DNA of 64,000 nt, taken from Streptosporangium saharense (GTDB taxonomy: Bacteria > Actinomycetota > Actinomycetes > Streptosporangiales > Streptosporangiaceae). Positions 25,210-37,529 of this stretch are shown in pieces. The stretch lies in assembly GCF_014203715.1 (NCBI RefSeq), contig NZ_JACHJP010000002.1:186001-250000 (forward strand), given 5' to 3'. The stretch's first letter is position 1. Every line of letters begins with the position of its first letter. Made by a program: the position numbers and the translations under genes. The notes beneath the pieces were generated by a model. It ran no database searches and was not told where the DNA came from. It saw only the letters and a program-made list of their open reading frames with translations.

Positions 25210-28200
25210 GGGACGGACGACCGGCAGCAGCAGCGGCCGGACCTCGTCGTGCCCCGCCCGCTCCAGGTGACGGCCGAGCCCGGCCACGTCGGGGTGCTGG
25301 AAGAGCGCCCTGACGGACACCTCGACACCCAGGGCCGTACGGATCCGGCTGACCAGCCTGGTGGCGAGCAGCGAGTGCCCGCCCAGGTCGAAGAAGCCGT
25401 CGTCGATGCCCACCTTCTCGACACCGAGGACCTCGGCGAACAGGCCGCAGAGGATCTCCTCCCGTGGGGTGCGCGGCCCCCGGCCCCCGGCCGTCCCGAA
25501 ATCGGGGTCCGGCAGCGCGCGACGGTCCACCTTGCCGTTGGCCGTGACCGGCAGCGCGTCCAGCACCATGACCGCGGCGGGCACCATGTAGTCCGGCAGC
25601 CTGCTCGCGGCGTAGGCGCGCACCTGCTCGGGACTGCCCTCCCCGGTGACGTAGGCGACCAGCCGGTTCTCCCTGGCCACCACCAGCGCGCGCCGTACCG
25701 ACGCGTGGGCGGCCAGGACCGCCTCGACCTCGGCCAGCTCGACCCGGAAGCCACGGATCTTCACCTGGTCGTCGACGCGGCCCACGAACTCCAGCTCGCC
25801 GGAGGCGTTCCAGCGGACCAGGTCCCCGGTGCGGTACATCCGCTCGCCGGGCGGGCCGTACGGGCAGGCGACGAACCGTTCGGCGGTCAGGCCGGGCTTG
25901 CCGACGTACCCCCGGGACAGACCGGTGCCCGCGATGTACAGCTCGCCCGCGACCCCGGCCGGGACCGGCCGCAGCCCGGCGTCCAGCACGTACACCCTCG
26001 TGTTACGCATCGGACGGCCGAGGGGAACCGTCGCGGGGACCCCGGTCGCTGCGGTCATCGTGTGACAGGTCTTGATGGCCGTCGTCTCCGTCGGGGCATA
26101 CACCGAAATAACGGTTATTTCGGGACATGTGGCCATGAGGTCGCGAACGGCGGCCGGTGACACCACGTCCCCACCCGTCCACACCTGCCGGACCTCGCGG
26201 AAGCTCTCCGGCGACTCCGCGGCCAGCACGCTGAGCAGCCCCGAGGGTGCCTGGACCAGCGTCACCCGGTGCTCGGCGACGGTCCTGGCCAGGGTGTGCG
26301 CGTCCAGCGCGCCCGGCGGCGCCAGCACGATCCGGCCCCCGGTCACCAGCGGAACCCAGACCTCCGTGGTCGAGGCGTCGAACGCGGCCGGGGAGTGCAG
26401 CAGCGTCCGCTCGTGGGCGCCGGTCAGGAACTGCGGGTTGGCCAGCAGATCGACGACGTTGCGGTGGGTGACCCCGACCCCCTTGGGCAGTCCGGTCGAA
26501 CCCGAGGTGTGCATCACGTAGAGCAACTGGTCGGGGTGGATCCGCCGTCCGGGATTGTCCGGTACGGCAAGCGAACCGGTGATCTCCAGGACGGTCCTCA
26601 GCGGGTCCCCCGCGATCGGGTGCCCGACGTGCTCGGTGTCGACCAGGATGAAGCGGGCGTCCGTCGCGTCCAGCACGTGCCGCAGCCGGGGCAGCGGATA
26701 GCGGGGGTCGAGCGGCGCGTAGGTGCCCCCGGCCTTCGCCACGGCCAGGATCGCGGCGACCAGCTCGACACTCCGCTCCATCAGCACCGCGACCGGCTCC
26801 TCGGGGACCAGCCCCCGGTCGAGCAGGGTGTGCGCGATGTGGTTGGCGCGGGCGTTGAGTTCGGCGTAGGTGACCCGGTTCTCGCCAAGGGCCACGGCGA
26901 CCGCGTCCGGGTGGGCGGCGGCCCCGGCCTCGAACAGCTCGTGGACGCAGCGCCCGAAGTCGGTCTCGGCGGCGGTGTCGTTCCGCGTGACCAGCAGCAG
27001 CTCGCGCTCCTCGTCGGAGAGCACGTCGATGGCGCCGATCGCGCGGTCAGGATCGTCGGCGACCGCCTCCAGCACCCGGACCAGCCGCTCGGCCAGGGCC
27101 GCCGCGGTGTCGTGGTCGAAGAGGTCGAGGGCGTAGCCGACCGCCCCGGCCAGGCCGTCCTGGGTCTCGGTGAAGGTGACGTTGAGGTCGAACTGGGCGT
27201 GCGCCTCACCGACCGGCTCCATGGTCCCGCGCAGCCCGGCGAAGTCCAGCTCGGCACGGGTCTGGTTGTCGAAGGTGACGACCGTCTGGAAGAGCGGGTG
27301 CCTGGCGGGCGTGCGGGGCGGGTTGAGGTGCTCGACGAGCCGCTCGAACGGCACGTCCTGGTGCGTGTAGGCGTCCAGGTTGGCCGCCCGCACCCGGCCC
27401 AGAAGCTCACCAAAACTCGGATTCCCCGACAGGTCGGTGCGCAGCACCAGCGTGTTGACGAAGAACCCCACCAGGTCGTCGAGTACCTCGTCGGTGCGGC
27501 CCGCCGTGGGGGTGCCGAGCGGGATGTCGGTCCCGGCGCCCAGGCGGCTGTAGAGGGTGGCGACGGCGGCCTGCAGCAGCATGAACAGGCTCACCTGCCG
27601 CTCCGCCGCGACCCTCACCAGCCGTCCGTGCAACTCGGCATCCACCCTGAACTCGGCGAGATCGCCCCGGTGACTGGGCGCGACGGGCCTCGGCCTGTCG
27701 TACGGCAGCGCCAACTCCTCGGGCATGCCGTCCAGCGCGCTCCGCCAGTGGGCGAGCTGTTCGTCCTGGACCGTGTCGAGCAGGTCGCGCTGCCAGAGGG
27801 CGTAGTCGGCGTACTGCACCGGCAGCGGCGCCCAGCCAGGAGCCTGTCCGGCCAACCGGGCCTGATAGGCGAGGGCCAGGTCGTCGAAGAGCGGCCTCAG
27901 CGACCAGCCGTCCCCGGCGATGTGGTGCAGCAGCAGAACCAACACGTGCTCGTCCCCGTCGCGGGGCAGCAGCCACGCCCGCAGCGGCGGCTCCGCCGAC
28001 AGGTCGAAGGCCCGGCCCACGACCTCCCCAAGCTCACCCGCCAGGTGCAGCTCCGGCCTGACGTCCTCAATCACCTTCTGGTACGGCACGCCGTCAACCG
28101 AGGGGAACACGGTCCGCAGCGCCTCGTGCCTGGCCACCACGTCGGCCAGCGCCTTTTCCAACGCCCCGGCGTCGATGGGGCCGCGTAGCCGTACGGCGAA

Positions 28201-31200
28201 GGGGGTGTTGTAGAGGGCACTTGGCCCTTCGAGCTGTTCGATGAACCACAGGCGTTGCTGGGCGAAGGACAGCGGCACATAGTCGGGCCGGGACAGGGCT
28301 GTGAGTGCGGGCCGTACGGCACCGGCCTGTTCGGTGGACAGGTAGCGCTCAAGGCGGGCCACGTCGGGGTTCTGGAAGAGCGCCCTGATGGGCAGCTCTG
28401 TTTTCAACACGGTGCGGATGCGGCTGACCAGCTTCGTCGCCAGCAGCGAATGCCCACCGAGGTCGAAGAAGCCGTCGTCAACCCCGACCCGCTCGACGCC
28501 GAGGACCTCGGCGAACAGGCCGCAGAGGATCTCCTCGCGCGGGGTACGCGGCTCACGCCCTTCGGTGACCTCGAACTCGGGGGCGGGCAGCGCGCGACGG
28601 TCCATCTTGCCGTTGGCCGTGACCGGCAGGGCCTCCAGGACCACGACCGTCGGCACCATGTAGGCGGGCAGTCTTTCGGCCACGTGCTCACGCACTTCCT
28701 CCGCGGAGGCCTCCCCGACGACGTAGGCGACCAGCCGCCTGTCGCCGGGGCGGTCCTCGCGGACGACCACCAGGGCCTGCCGGACCGAGGGATGATCGTT
28801 GGTCACGGCCTCGATCTCGGCGAGTTCGATCCGGAAGCCCCGGATCTTCACCTGGTCGTCGCTGCGGCCCATGAACTCCAGCTCTCCCGAGGCGGTCCAG
28901 CGGACCAGGTCCCCGGTGCGGTACATCCGCCCGCCGTACGGACAGGCCACGAAGCGTTCCGCGGTCAGCCCCGGCCTGCCGACATAACCCCGCGCCAGAC
29001 CGGCTCCGGCGATGTACAGCTCGCCCGCGACGCCCACCGGGACCGGCTGCAGCGCCTCGTCCAGGACGTAGACCCGCATGTTGTCCAGCGGACGCCCGAT
29101 GAGCACCGAAGGTGAGGACATCCGGTGGCAGGTGGCGAAGGTCGTGGTCTCGGTGGGGCCGTAGCCGTCCACCACGAACACCCCGGGGCAGTGCTCAAGC
29201 ACCCGTCGCACCGCGCCCGGTGAGACCACGTCGCCACCGGTCCACACCTCCCGCACGCTCGCGAAGCACTCCGGGGCCTCCTGCGCGACCAGGGTGAACA
29301 GCCCGGCCGTCAGCCACAGCGCATCAACCTCACCGTCGGCCAGCAACCGCGCGAAGTCAGCCGTAGCGAGCTGTCCCGGAGGAGCCACGACCACCCGGCC
29401 GCCCGACAGCAGCGGCACCCACAGCTCGAACGTCGAGGCGTCGAACGCGGTCGGCGAGTGCAGCAGCACGCTCCCGGCGGTGATCCCGTCGAAGCAGCGG
29501 CTGCGGGCCAGGTCGATCACGTTCCGGTGGGTGACCGTGATGCCCTTCGGCACCCCGGTGGACCCCGAGGTGAACATGATGTAGGCGGCGTTGTCCGGCC
29601 TTGTGGTGTCCGGCACAGGTGGTGCGGATCCAAAGGCGGATGGGGTGATGGTCGTGATCTGCAGGTCGTGAGTGGTGTCGGTGAGCAGGAGGGTCGCTCC
29701 GGCGTCGGTGAGAATCCGCTGAAGCCGTTCGGTGGGTTGTTGCGGGTCGAGAGGCAGGTAGGCGGCTCCGGCCTTGAGGGTGGCGAGGATCGCGATGACC
29801 AAAGTGGGGGAGCGGTCCATGAGGATCGCGACCCTCCGGGCCCCGGTGAGCCGGTGCGCGAGGTGGTCGGCGTGGGCGTCGAGCTCGGCATAGGTGAGCT
29901 GACTGTCACCGGAGACGACGGCCACGGCGTCCGGGGTTTTACAAGCTTGCTCGGCGAACAACCGGTGCAGGGTGCCCACGGTCTGCGGGGCGGCGGTGTC
30001 GTTCCACCCGGTCACCAACAGGTCGCGTTCCTCGTCGGAGAGCACGTCGATGGCCGTGATCGCACGATCGGGGTCGTCGGCGACCGCTCGCAGCACCCGG
30101 ACCAGCCGCTCCGTGAGGGTGATCGCGGTCCCAGGGTCGAACAGGTCGGTGGCGTACTCCAGCAACCCGTTCAGTCCGCCAGGGGTCTCGGTGAAGGCGA
30201 AGGACAGGTCGAACTTCGCGACATCCAGGTCGAAGGGGTACTCCCGGCACTCCAGCCCGGCGAACTCCTGCGGCAGCGGCGTCTGGCTGTCCAGGGTCAC
30301 GGCCGTCTGGAAGAGCGGATGCCTGGCGGGGACGCGCTCGGGATTCAGGTGCTCGACGAGCCGCTCGAACGGCACGTCCTGGTGGGTGTAGGCATCCAGG
30401 TTCGCGGTCCGCACCCGGTCAAGCACCTGTCCGAAGCTCGGGTTCCCGGACAGATCGGTCCGCAGCACCAGCGTGTTGACGAAGAACCCGACCAGGTCGT
30501 TGAGCGCCTCGTCGGTGCGTCCCGCCGTGGGGGTGCCGAGCGGGATGTCCGTCCCGGCCCCCAGGCGGTTGTAGAGGGTCGCCACGGCGGCCTGTAGCAG
30601 CATGAACAGGCTGACCTGCCGCTCGGCCGCGACCCTCACGAGCCGCCCGTGCAGCTCCGCGTCCAGCCCGAAGTCCGCGACCCCGCCCCGGTGGCTGGGC
30701 GCGGCGGGCCTCGGCCTGTCGTACGGCAGCGCCAGCTCCTCGGGCATGTCCTCCAGCGCGGCCTGCCAGTGGGTGAGCTGCTCGTCCTGGAGGCCGCCGA
30801 GCAGGTCCCGCTGCCAGAGGGCGTAGTCGGCGTACTGCACCGGCAGCGGCGCCCAGTCAGGTTCCCCTCCTGCCAGCCGGGCCCGGTAGGCGAAGGCCAG
30901 GTCGTCGAAGAGCGGCCTCAGCGACCAGCCGTCCCCGGCGATGTGGTGCAGCAGCAGAACCAGCACGTGCTCGTCCTCGCCACGGGACAGCAGCCACGCC
31001 CGCACCGGAAGCTCGGCCGAGATGTCGAAGACCCCGAGCGCCAGCTCCTCAACGACCTCCCGCGCCTGCTCGTCACTGTCACAGACCCGCACGTTCAGCC
31101 TCAGCCGGGTCTCACCCAGCACTTTCTGGTACGGCACGCCGTCAACCGAGGGGAAGACGGTCCGCAGCGCCTCGTGCCTGTCCAGCAGGTCACCGAGGGC

Positions 31201-34200
31201 GTCCTCCAACGCCAGGGTGTCGATGGGACCGCGTAGCCGTACGGCGAAAGGCGTGTTGTAGAGGGCACTCGGCCCTTCGAGCTGTTCGATGAACCACAGC
31301 CGTTGCTGGGCGAAGGACAGCGGCACATGGTCGGGCCGGGACAGGGCTGTGAGTGCGGGCCGTACGGCACCGGCCTGTTCGGTGGACAGGTAGCGCTCAA
31401 GCCTGGCCACGTCGGGGTTCTGGAAGAGCGCCCTGATGGGGAGCTCTGTTTTCAACACGGTGCGGATGCGGCTGACCAGCTTCGTCGCCAGCAGCGAGTG
31501 GCCGCCCAGCTCGAAGAAGCCGTCCTCGACGCCGACCTTCTCGACCCCGAGGACCTCGGCGAACAGGCCGCAGAGGATCTCCTCGCGAGGAGTACGCGGC
31601 TCACGCCCATCCGTGCTTCCAAGCTCGGGGGCGGGCAGCGCGCGACGGTCTATCTTGCCGTTGGCCGTGACCGGCAGCGCGTCGAGGACCACGACCACCG
31701 GCACCATGTAGGCGGGCAGCCGCCCGGCCACGTGTTCGCGCACTCCCTGGGGGGTGACGTCGCCGGTGACGTAGGCGACCAGGCGCTTGTCGCCGGGACG
31801 GTCCTCGCGGACGATCACCAGGGTCTGCCGGACCGAGGGGTGGTCTGCGACGACGACCTCGATCTCGCCGGGCTCGATGCGGAAGCCACGGATCTTCACC
31901 TGGTCGTCGGTACGGCCGACGAACTCGATCTCCCCGGAGGTGGTCCAGCGGACCAGGTCCCCGGTGCGGTACATCCGCCCGCCGTACGGGCAGGCGACGA
32001 AGCGTTCCGCGGTCAGGCCGGGTTGACCGACGTACCCCCGCGCCAGCCCGGAACCCGCGAGGTAGAGCTCGCCCGCCACCCTGGCCGGGACAGGCCGCAG
32101 GGCCGTGTCCAGGATGTAGGCCCGCATGTTGTCCATCGGGCCGCCGATCGGCGGGACCGTCTGGTAGGTGAACGGGCGCCGCACCGGCTGGCAGGTGGCG
32201 AAGGTCGTGGTCTCGGTCGGGCCGTACACGTGGACGAACGTCAGGTCTGGGCAGCGTTCGACGGCCCGGCGCATCGCGGTCACCGATCCGGCCTCGCCGC
32301 CGCTCCACACCTCGCGCACCCCCGACAGGGGCCGCGACCCGTGCTCGGCCAGCAGGTTGAACAGCGCCGTGGTGAAGAAGGCCGCCGTGGGGCGCCGCTC
32401 GACCAGCAGCGCGGCCATGGCGTCCAGGTCGAGTTCGCCCGGGGGCGCCACGACCACCTGTCCGCCCGACAGCAGCGGCGCCCACAGCTCGTAGGTCGAG
32501 GCGTCGAAGGCCAGCGGCGAGTGGAGCAGCACCCTGCGGTGCTCCTGCCCGGCGAACCGGCTGTCGACGGCCAGCGCCACCACGTTCCCGTGGGTGACGG
32601 CGACGCCCTTCGGCACCCCGGTGGACCCCGAGGTGAACATGACGTAAGCCAGTTGATCCCGATAAATGGGCATATTTTGCCCAGTAAGACCTGTGTCCGG
32701 TTCGTTGAGCAGGGTCGCGACGTCGAGCACCGTCATGTCGTCCGGGAACGTCACCCGCCGGGCGGTCTCGTCACCCAGGACCAGACTCGCCCCGCTCTGC
32801 CGGAGGATCACCTCGATCCGCGAGGCCGGGTAGCGCGGGTCCAGCGGCACGTACACGCCACCCGCTTTGAGCACCCCCAGGATGGCGGTCACCGCCTCGA
32901 AGGAACGCTCCAGGAAGAGCACCACCGGCGTCTCCCTGGTCACCCCCTCGGCCGTCAGGCGACGTGCCAGCCGTTCGGCACGGGCGTCCAGCTCCGCGTA
33001 GGTCAGCGTCCGGTCGTCCTGGCTGAGCACGACCGCGTCCGGGGTGCGCGCCACCTGCGCGGCAAACAGCTCGGGCAGGCTCCCCCCGGGCACCGGCGCG
33101 GCGGTCTCGTTCCACTCGTCGAGGATCTCGGCCCGCTCCTCCTCGGAGAGCACGTCGATGGCGCCGATCGGCAGGTCCGGGTCATGGGCGACGGCCAGCA
33201 GCACCCGCAGCAGCCGTTCGGTCAGCGTGGTCGCGGTGTGGTGGTCGAACAGGTCGGTGGCGTACTCCAGCAGCCCGTTCAGTCCGTCGGGGGTCTCGGT
33301 GAAGGCGAAGGACAGGTCGAACTTCGCGACGTCCAGGTCGAACGGGTACTCCCGGCACTCCAGCCCGGCGAACTCCTGCGGCAACGGCGTCTGGCTGTCC
33401 AAGGTGACGGCCGTCTGGAAGAGCGGATGCCTGGCCGGGACGCGCTCCGGGTTCAGGTGCTCGACGAGCCGCTCGAACGGCACGTCCTGGTTGGAGTAGG
33501 CGTCCAGGTTGGCCGTCCGCACCCGGCCCAGAAGCTCACCGAAGGTCGGATTCCCCGACAGGTCGGTCCGCAGGACGAGCGTGTTGACGAAGAACCCCAC
33601 CAGGTCGTTGAGCGCCTCGTCCGTGCGGCCCGCGACCGGCGTCCCCAGCGGGATGTCCGTCCCGACCCCCAGGCGGCCGTAGAGGGTCGCCACCGCGGCC
33701 TGCAGCAGCATGAACAGGCTCACCTGCCGCTCGGCCGCGACCCTCACGAGCCGCCCGTGCAGCTCCGAGTCCAGCCCGAACCCCGCCACCCCACCCCGGT
33801 GGCTGAGCACGGCGGGCCTCGGCCTGTCGTACGGCAGCGCCAGCTCCTCGGGCATGTCCTCAAGCGCGCCCTGCCAGGAGGCGAGCTGCTCGTCCTGGAC
33901 GCCGTCGAGCAGGTCCCGCTGCCACAGCACGTAGTCGGCGTACTGCACCGGCAGTGGTTCCTGGACGGGAGCCCGCCCGGCGAGCCGTGCCTCGTAGGCC
34001 GTCTCCAGGTCGTCGAAGAGCGGGCCGACCGACCAGCCGTCGCTGACGATGTGGTGCAGCAGCAGGACCAGGACGTGGTCCTCCTCGCCACGGGACAGCA
34101 GCCACGCCCGCAGCGGAAGCTCGGCCGAGATGTCGAAGACGTGTCCGACCGCCTCCTCGACCGCCCGCCGTAACTCCGCCTCGTCCGCGCAGGTCCGCGC

Positions 34201-34440
34201 CTCAAGCGCCGGGCGGACGCCCGCCTCCCCGATCTCCTGGTACGGCCCGGCGTCGGAGGAGACGAAGACCGTGCGGAGCACCTCGTGCCTGTCCACCAGG
34301 TCACCCAGGGCTTCCGCCAACGCCCCGGCGTCGATCCGGCCGCCGAGCCGCAGCACGAGAGGGGTGTTGTAGAGGGCGCTCGGCCCTTCGAGCTGTTCGA
34401 TGAACCACAGGCGCTGCTGCGCGTAGGAAAGCGGAATCAT
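21328..34440 (-). CDS. Nonribosomal peptide synthetase, C-A-T x4 plus TE (modules 4-7)
   Basis: A 4370-residue synthetase with four C-A-T modules and a type I thioesterase. Condensation active sites (H-H-I-x-x-D-G-W-S) lie near residues 132, 1167, 2174 and 3210. Adenylation A4 motifs (F-D-A-S or F-D-F-S) lie near 648, 1670, 2692 and 3723. Carrier serines in L-G-G-H-S-L lie near 980, 1996, 3021 and 4063. The thioesterase has G-W-S-F-G-G near 4192, an Asp in L-D-G-Y-P-E near 4222 and a late His in T-H-G-E-M. Pocket residues predict Ile/Val, Val, unknown, Thr. It starts directly in a condensation domain, so it accepts a peptide from the upstream synthetase. No epimerisation domain is present. 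ATG at 34440 follows GGAGGAAG and lies 30 bases after the previous stop. Confidence 0.95.
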   Translation of the reverse strand: MIPLSYAQQRLWFIEQLEGPSALYNTPLVLRLGGRIDAGALAEALGDLVDRHEVLRTVFVSSDAGPYQEIGEAGVRPALEARTCADEAELRRAVEEAVGHVFDISAELPLRAWLLSRGEEDHVLVLLLHHIVSDGWSVGPLFDDLETAYEARLAGRAPVQEPLPVQYADYVLWQRDLLDGVQDEQLASWQGALEDMPEELALPYDRPRPAVLSHRGGVAGFGLDSELHGRLVRVAAERQVSLFMLLQAAVATLYGRLGVGTDIPLGTPVAGRTDEALNDLVGFFVNTLVLRTDLSGNPTFGELLGRVRTANLDAYSNQDVPFERLVEHLNPERVPARHPLFQTAVTLDSQTPLPQEFAGLECREYPFDLDVAKFDLSFAFTETPDGLNGLLEYATDLFDHHTATTLTERLLRVLLAVAHDPDLPIGAIDVLSEEERAEILDEWNETAAPVPGGSLPELFAAQVARTPDAVVLSQDDRTLTYAELDARAERLARRLTAEGVTRETPVVLFLERSFEAVTAILGVLKAGGVYVPLDPRYPASRIEVILRQSGASLVLGDETARRVTFPDDMTVLDVATLLNEPDTGLTGQNMPIYRDQLAYVMFTSGSTGVPKGVAVTHGNVVALAVDSRFAGQEHRRVLLHSPLAFDASTYELWAPLLSGGQVVVAPPGELDLDAMAALLVERRPTAAFFTTALFNLLAEHGSRPLSGVREVWSGGEAGSVTAMRRAVERCPDLTFVHVYGPTETTTFATCQPVRRPFTYQTVPPIGGPMDNMRAYILDTALRPVPARVAGELYLAGSGLARGYVGQPGLTAERFVACPYGGRMYRTGDLVRWTTSGEIEFVGRTDDQVKIRGFRIEPGEIEVVVADHPSVRQTLVIVREDRPGDKRLVAYVTGDVTPQGVREHVAGRLPAYMVPVVVVLDALPVTANGKIDRRALPAPELGSTDGREPRTPREEILCGLFAEVLGVEKVGVEDGFFELGGHSLLATKLVSRIRTVLKTELPIRALFQNPDVARLERYLSTEQAGAVRPALTALSRPDHVPLSFAQQRLWFIEQLEGPSALYNTPFAVRLRGPIDTLALEDALGDLLDRHEALRTVFPSVDGVPYQKVLGETRLRLNVRVCDSDEQAREVVEELALGVFDISAELPVRAWLLSRGEDEHVLVLLLHHIAGDGWSLRPLFDDLAFAYRARLAGGEPDWAPLPVQYADYALWQRDLLGGLQDEQLTHWQAALEDMPEELALPYDRPRPAAPSHRGGVADFGLDAELHGRLVRVAAERQVSLFMLLQAAVATLYNRLGAGTDIPLGTPTAGRTDEALNDLVGFFVNTLVLRTDLSGNPSFGQVLDRVRTANLDAYTHQDVPFERLVEHLNPERVPARHPLFQTAVTLDSQTPLPQEFAGLECREYPFDLDVAKFDLSFAFTETPGGLNGLLEYATDLFDPGTAITLTERLVRVLRAVADDPDRAITAIDVLSDEERDLLVTGWNDTAAPQTVGTLHRLFAEQACKTPDAVAVVSGDSQLTYAELDAHADHLAHRLTGARRVAILMDRSPTLVIAILATLKAGAAYLPLDPQQPTERLQRILTDAGATLLLTDTTHDLQITTITPSAFGSAPPVPDTTRPDNAAYIMFTSGSTGVPKGITVTHRNVIDLARSRCFDGITAGSVLLHSPTAFDASTFELWVPLLSGGRVVVAPPGQLATADFARLLADGEVDALWLTAGLFTLVAQEAPECFASVREVWTGGDVVSPGAVRRVLEHCPGVFVVDGYGPTETTTFATCHRMSSPSVLIGRPLDNMRVYVLDEALQPVPVGVAGELYIAGAGLARGYVGRPGLTAERFVACPYGGRMYRTGDLVRWTASGELEFMGRSDDQVKIRGFRIELAEIEAVTNDHPSVRQALVVVREDRPGDRRLVAYVVGEASAEEVREHVAERLPAYMVPTVVVLEALPVTANGKMDRRALPAPEFEVTEGREPRTPREEILCGLFAEVLGVERVGVDDGFFDLGGHSLLATKLVSRIRTVLKTELPIRALFQNPDVARLERYLSTEQAGAVRPALTALSRPDYVPLSFAQQRLWFIEQLEGPSALYNTPFAVRLRGPIDAGALEKALADVVARHEALRTVFPSVDGVPYQKVIEDVRPELHLAGELGEVVGRAFDLSAEPPLRAWLLPRDGDEHVLVLLLHHIAGDGWSLRPLFDDLALAYQARLAGQAPGWAPLPVQYADYALWQRDLLDTVQDEQLAHWRSALDGMPEELALPYDRPRPVAPSHRGDLAEFRVDAELHGRLVRVAAERQVSLFMLLQAAVATLYSRLGAGTDIPLGTPTAGRTDEVLDDLVGFFVNTLVLRTDLSGNPSFGELLGRVRAANLDAYTHQDVPFERLVEHLNPPRTPARHPLFQTVVTFDNQTRAELDFAGLRGTMEPVGEAHAQFDLNVTFTETQDGLAGAVGYALDLFDHDTAAALAERLVRVLEAVADDPDRAIGAIDVLSDEERELLLVTRNDTAAETDFGRCVHELFEAGAAAHPDAVAVALGENRVTYAELNARANHIAHTLLDRGLVPEEPVAVLMERSVELVAAILAVAKAGGTYAPLDPRYPLPRLRHVLDATDARFILVDTEHVGHPIAGDPLRTVLEITGSLAVPDNPGRRIHPDQLLYVMHTSGSTGLPKGVGVTHRNVVDLLANPQFLTGAHERTLLHSPAAFDASTTEVWVPLVTGGRIVLAPPGALDAHTLARTVAEHRVTLVQAPSGLLSVLAAESPESFREVRQVWTGGDVVSPAAVRDLMATCPEITVISVYAPTETTAIKTCHTMTAATGVPATVPLGRPMRNTRVYVLDAGLRPVPAGVAGELYIAGTGLSRGYVGKPGLTAERFVACPYGPPGERMYRTGDLVRWNASGELEFVGRVDDQVKIRGFRVELAEVEAVLAAHASVRRALVVARENRLVAYVTGEGSPEQVRAYAASRLPDYMVPAAVMVLDALPVTANGKVDRRALPDPDFGTAGGRGPRTPREEILCGLFAEVLGVEKVGIDDGFFDLGGHSLLATRLVSRIRTALGVEVSVRALFQHPDVAGLGRHLERAGHDEVRPLLLPVVRPERVPLSPAQSRLWFIEQMRGVGGLYNSPLALRLSGPLDLAALREALCDVVERHEVLRTVFPVVGGVPYQEVLGGVRPELHVREVRDERHLRECLGQAQGHVFDLSVELPIRASLLVLGRGEHVLALVMHHIAGDGWSIGALLRDLATAYAARLEGKAPGWAPLPVQYADYALWQRELLDTVHDEQLSHWRTALEGAPEELALPYDRPRPVVATNRGDSVELRLDAGTHAALVALARRENASLFMVVQAALAVLLGGLGAGTDLPVGTVIAGRTDEALDDLVGFFVNTLVLRTDISGNPTFTELVGRVRTLDLDAYGHQDVPFERLVEVLNPARSMARHPLFQVMLTLHDTTGEAPELPGLRAKVMELETDVAKFDLSFGLCETRDGLSGVLEYATELFDRITAEEIAGRFVRVLEAVAADPGLRVGQVDLLTPAERERLLDYQEFTPVPGTLKDLFEARAADGPERVALTFGEEELTYAELDERANRLANLLVERGVGPERLVALALPRSLELVVAIVAVVKAGGAYVPIDPGYPADRIAYTLDDAAPVLLVSTASTVAGLPPSALPYVLLDEVDLGGHAATSPVTGPVRENPAYVIYTSGSTGRPKGVVVPHGNVVQLMAATERHFSFGPDDVWTLFHSCAFDFSVWELWGPLLYGGRLVVVPYEVSRSPREFLALLARERVTVLNQTPAAFYQLMQAEEPGTELALRGVVFGGEALDLGRLADWYGRHPDDAPVLVNMYGITETTVHVTYRALDAATAEGQSRSLIGTAIPSLRVHVLDSALRPVPVGVAGELFVAGEGLARGYHDRPALTAERFVADPYGPPGTRMYRTGDLARWNRDGELEYLGRIDDQVKIRGFRIELGEVNAVLGAQPDVAHSAVVVRDDRLVGYLVPRAGTEIDVAVLRAVLAGTLPEHMVPAALVVVAALPLTPNGKLDQRALPAPGYAAAEDGRGPRDPREEALCELFADVLGLERVGIDDNFFDLGGHSLLAARLVAEIRLRAGLDVGVRDLFQAPTVAELAALGGSPNRESFPVLLPIRARGTRDPLFCVHPAAGISWVYTGLLGHLDADRPIYGLQAPGLGDLSLHPASVEKLALTYVEQIRQVQPEGPYALLGWSFGGVVAHAVAAELQATGERVELLAILDGYPELDEHPSDRDPALLAAILTSLGQPVGEIPAWPSTPEEHAALVGHGQGPLSGLSGEAVARVVGVFLANLALAADRPKRAYDGDVLFFLAAKDRPGDAPDPAAWRPHVTGRLDIHPVPVTHGEMTGADALSVIGPVLDSHLRLFPNS
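25210..28279 (-). other. NRPS module 6 (C-A-T), substrate unassigned
   Basis: Pocket residues D-A-T-Q-W-G-V-A-I-K match no code I know. The domain also has Y-A-P-T-E-T-T where every other module here has Y-G-P-T-E-T-T or Y-G-I-T-E-T-T. It is a candidate for the beta-methylated residue made by the MppJ-like enzyme. Confidence 0.55.
28280..31339 (-). other. NRPS module 5 (C-A-T), predicted Val; recombinant adenylation domain
   Basis: Pocket residues D-A-F-W-W-G-G-T-F-K, identical to module 2. The first part of the adenylation domain instead matches the Hpg module 3 almost residue for residue, with the switch just after the P-loop motif near 29510-29530. Confidence 0.75.
31340..34440 (-). other. 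NRPS module 4 (C-A-T), predicted Ile/Val-like
   Basis: Pocket residues D-A-Y-F-W-G-V-T-F-K. The pattern is that of branched aliphatic pockets (compare Ile D-A-F-F-x-G-x-T-F-K and Val D-A-F-W-I-G-G-T-F-K). Ile, allo-Ile or Val cannot be separated by eye. Confidence 0.6.
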
Positions 34441-34470
34441 GGTCTTCCTCCGACGGAGAAAACGGGCTGC

Positions 34471-37400
34471 TCAGCGCCTGGGCCGCAACGCGGGCCTGGC
34501 CGGGCCGGACTTGGGGAGTTCGTCGACGACACCGGCGACGGTTGGGGCGTTGAACAGGGAGCGGATCGGCAACTCGGCGCCGAGGACGCTACGGATGCGG
34601 CTGACCAGCTTGGTGGCGAGCAGGGAGTGCCCGCCCAGGTCGAAGAAGCCGTCGTCGATGCCCACCCGCTCCAGGCCGAGGACCTCGGCGAACAGGCCGC
34701 ACAGGATCTCCTCCCGTGGGGTGCGCGGGCCACGGCCACCGGCCGTTCCGAAGTCGGGGGCGGGCAGCGCGCGCCGGTCGACCTTGCCGTTGGCCGTGAC
34801 CGGCAGGGCGTCGAGGGTCACGACCGTCGGCACCATGTAGGCGGGCAGCCGTTCGGCCATGTGTTCGCGGACCTGCTCCGGGGTGGCCTCCCCGACGACG
34901 TAGGCGACCAGTCGTTTGTCACCGGGTTTGTCCTCGCGGGCCACCACGACCGCCTGCCGGACCGAGGGGTGCTCACCGACCACGGCCTCGATCTCGGCGA
35001 GCTCCACCCGGAAGCCACGGATCTTCACCTGGTCGTCGCTGCGGCCGACGAACTCGATCTCTCCCGAGGCGCTCCACCGGACCACGTCCCCGGTGCGGTA
35101 CATCCGCCCGCCGTACGGACAGGCCACGAACCGCTCGGCCGTCAGGGCCGCTCTGCCGACGTAGCCCCGGGCCAGGCCGGTGCCCGCGATGTACAGCTCG
35201 CCCGCCACTCCGGCCGGGACGGGCCGCAGCCCCTCGTCCAGCACGTAGACGCGGGTGTTGTCCATCGGACGCCCGATGGAGAGGCGTCCCGACCCGGTCT
35301 CAAGCTGGGTCACGCAGAGCGTCGTCTCCGTCGGGCCGTACAGGATGCGGATCGTGACGCCGGGGTTGGCCGCGCGCACCCGCCGCACCGCGTTCGGCGA
35401 GACCACGTCACCCCCGGTCAGCACCTCCCGCACCCCCGCGAAGGCGTCGGGATCCTCCTCCGCGATCACCCGGAACAGACCGGCCGTGACGTGGACGTGG
35501 GTGAGGTCATGCTGTCTGACCAGCGAACGAATCCCGGCCGCGTCCATGTTGCCGGGTGGCGCGACGACCACCTGACCACCGGAGAGCAGCGGCACCCACA
35601 GCTCGTAGGTCGAGGCGTCGAAGGCGTGCGGCGCGTGGAACAGGATCCGCTGCCTGTACGGCTGCCGCCAGCACCTGTCCGTCACCAGGTCGATCACGTT
35701 CTGGTGGGTGATCGTGATGCCCTTCGGCACCCCCGTGGACCCCGAGGTGAACATGACATAGGCGGCGTTGTCGGGCCTGGTCGTGTCCGGCACGGGCTCT
35801 GTGGCCTCAGAAACGGCGGTCGGGGTGATGGTCGTGATCTGCAGGTCGTGGACGGTGTCGGTGAGCAGGAGGGTGGCTCCGGCGTCGGTGAGGATCTGCT
35901 GGAGGCGTTCTTTGGGTTGCTGGGGGTCGAGAGGCAGGTAGGCGGCTCCGGCCTTGAGGATGGCGAGGATCGCGATGACCAAGGTGGGGGAGCGGTCCAT
36001 GAGGATCGCGACCCTCCGGGCACCGGTGAGCCGGTGCGCGAGGTGGTTGGCCTGGGCGTCGAGCTCGGCATAGGTGAGCTGACTGTCGCCGGAGACCACG
36101 GCCACGGCGTCAGGGGTCTTAAGGGCCTGTTCGGTGAACAGCTTGTGCAGGGTGCCGACGACCTGGGGGACTGCGGTGTCGTTCCACCCGGTCACCAGCA
36201 GGTCGCGTTCCTCGTCGGAGAGCACGTCGATGGCCGTGATCGCACGATCGGGGTCGTCGGCGATCGTCCGCAGCACCCGGACCAGCCGTTCGGCCAGCGT
36301 TGTCACGGTCCCGTGGTCGAACAGGTCGGTGGCGTACTCGATCATGCCGGTCAGGCCGTCGGCGGTCTCGGCGAAGTTGAAGGCCAGGTCGAACTTCGCG
36401 ACGTCCAGGTCGAAGGGGTACTCCCGGCACTCCAGCCCGGCGAACTCCTCGGGCAGCGGGATCTGCCCGTTCATCGCGATGAGGGTCTGGAAGAGCGGAT
36501 GCCTGGCCGGGACGCGCTCCGGGTTCAGATGCTCGACCAATCGCTCGAACGGCACATCCTGGTGCGTGTAGGCGTCCAGGTTGGCCGCCCGCACCCGGCC
36601 AAGAAGCTCGGTGAAGGTCGGATTCCCCGACAGGTCGGTCCGCAGCACGAGCGTGTTGACGAAGAACCCCACCAGGTCGTTGAGCGCCTCGTCCGTGCGT
36701 CCCGCGGTGGGGGTGCCGAGCGGGATGTCGGTCCCTGCTCCCAGGCGGCTGTAGAGCGTGGACACTGCGGCCTGCAGCAGCATGAACAGGCTGACGTGGT
36801 GCCCGGCGGCCACCCTGGTCAGCCTGGCGTGCAGTTCGGCGTCCACCTGGAACGGCGCGTTCCCACCCCGATGGCTCGCCCGGTCCGGTCTTGGCCTGTC
36901 GTACGGCAGCGCCAGCTCCTCGGGCAGTCCGTCCAGCGCGGCCTGCCAGTGGGCGAGTTGCTCGTCCTGGAGGCCGCCGAGCAGGTCACGCTGCCAGAGG
37001 GCGTAGTCGGCGTACTGCACCGGCAGCGGCGCCCAGTCAGGCATGTCTCCTGCCAGCCGGGCCCGGTAGGCGAAGGCCAGGTCGTCGAAGAAGGGCCTCA
37101 GCGACCAGCCGTCCCCGGCGATGTGGTGCAGCAGCAGGACCAGCACGTGTTCGTCAGCGCCGTGGGACAGCAGCCAGGCCCGCACCGGGATGTCCACGGC
37201 GATGTCGAAGACGTGCTCGACGGAGATGCGCTCAACCGTCGCACGGGCCTCGGCGTCGTCCGCGCAGACACGCGTCTCCAGCACAGGTCGGGCGTCCTCC
37301 ACGACCCGCAGCCGTGGCAGCCCCCCGACCGAGGGGAACGTCGTCCGCAGCGCCTCATGCCTGTTGACCACATCGGTCAGGGCCTTTTCCAGTGCCCCGG

Positions 37401-37529
37401 CGTCTACGGGACCGCGCAGCCGTACGGCGAAAGGAGTGTTGTAGAGGGCGCTCGGTCCCTCCAACTGTTCGATGAACCACAGGCGTTGCTGGGCGAAGGA
37501 CAGCGGGACGTGCTCGGGCCTTTCGAGGG
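34471..37529 (-). other. NRPS module 3 (C-A-T), predicted 4-hydroxyphenylglycine
   Basis: Pocket residues D-A-Y-H-L-G-L-L-C-K match the established Hpg code family (D-[AI]-[YF]-H-L-G-L-L-C-K). The hmaS, hmo and hpgT genes in the same operon supply the substrate, giving two independent lines of support. Confidence 0.85.
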
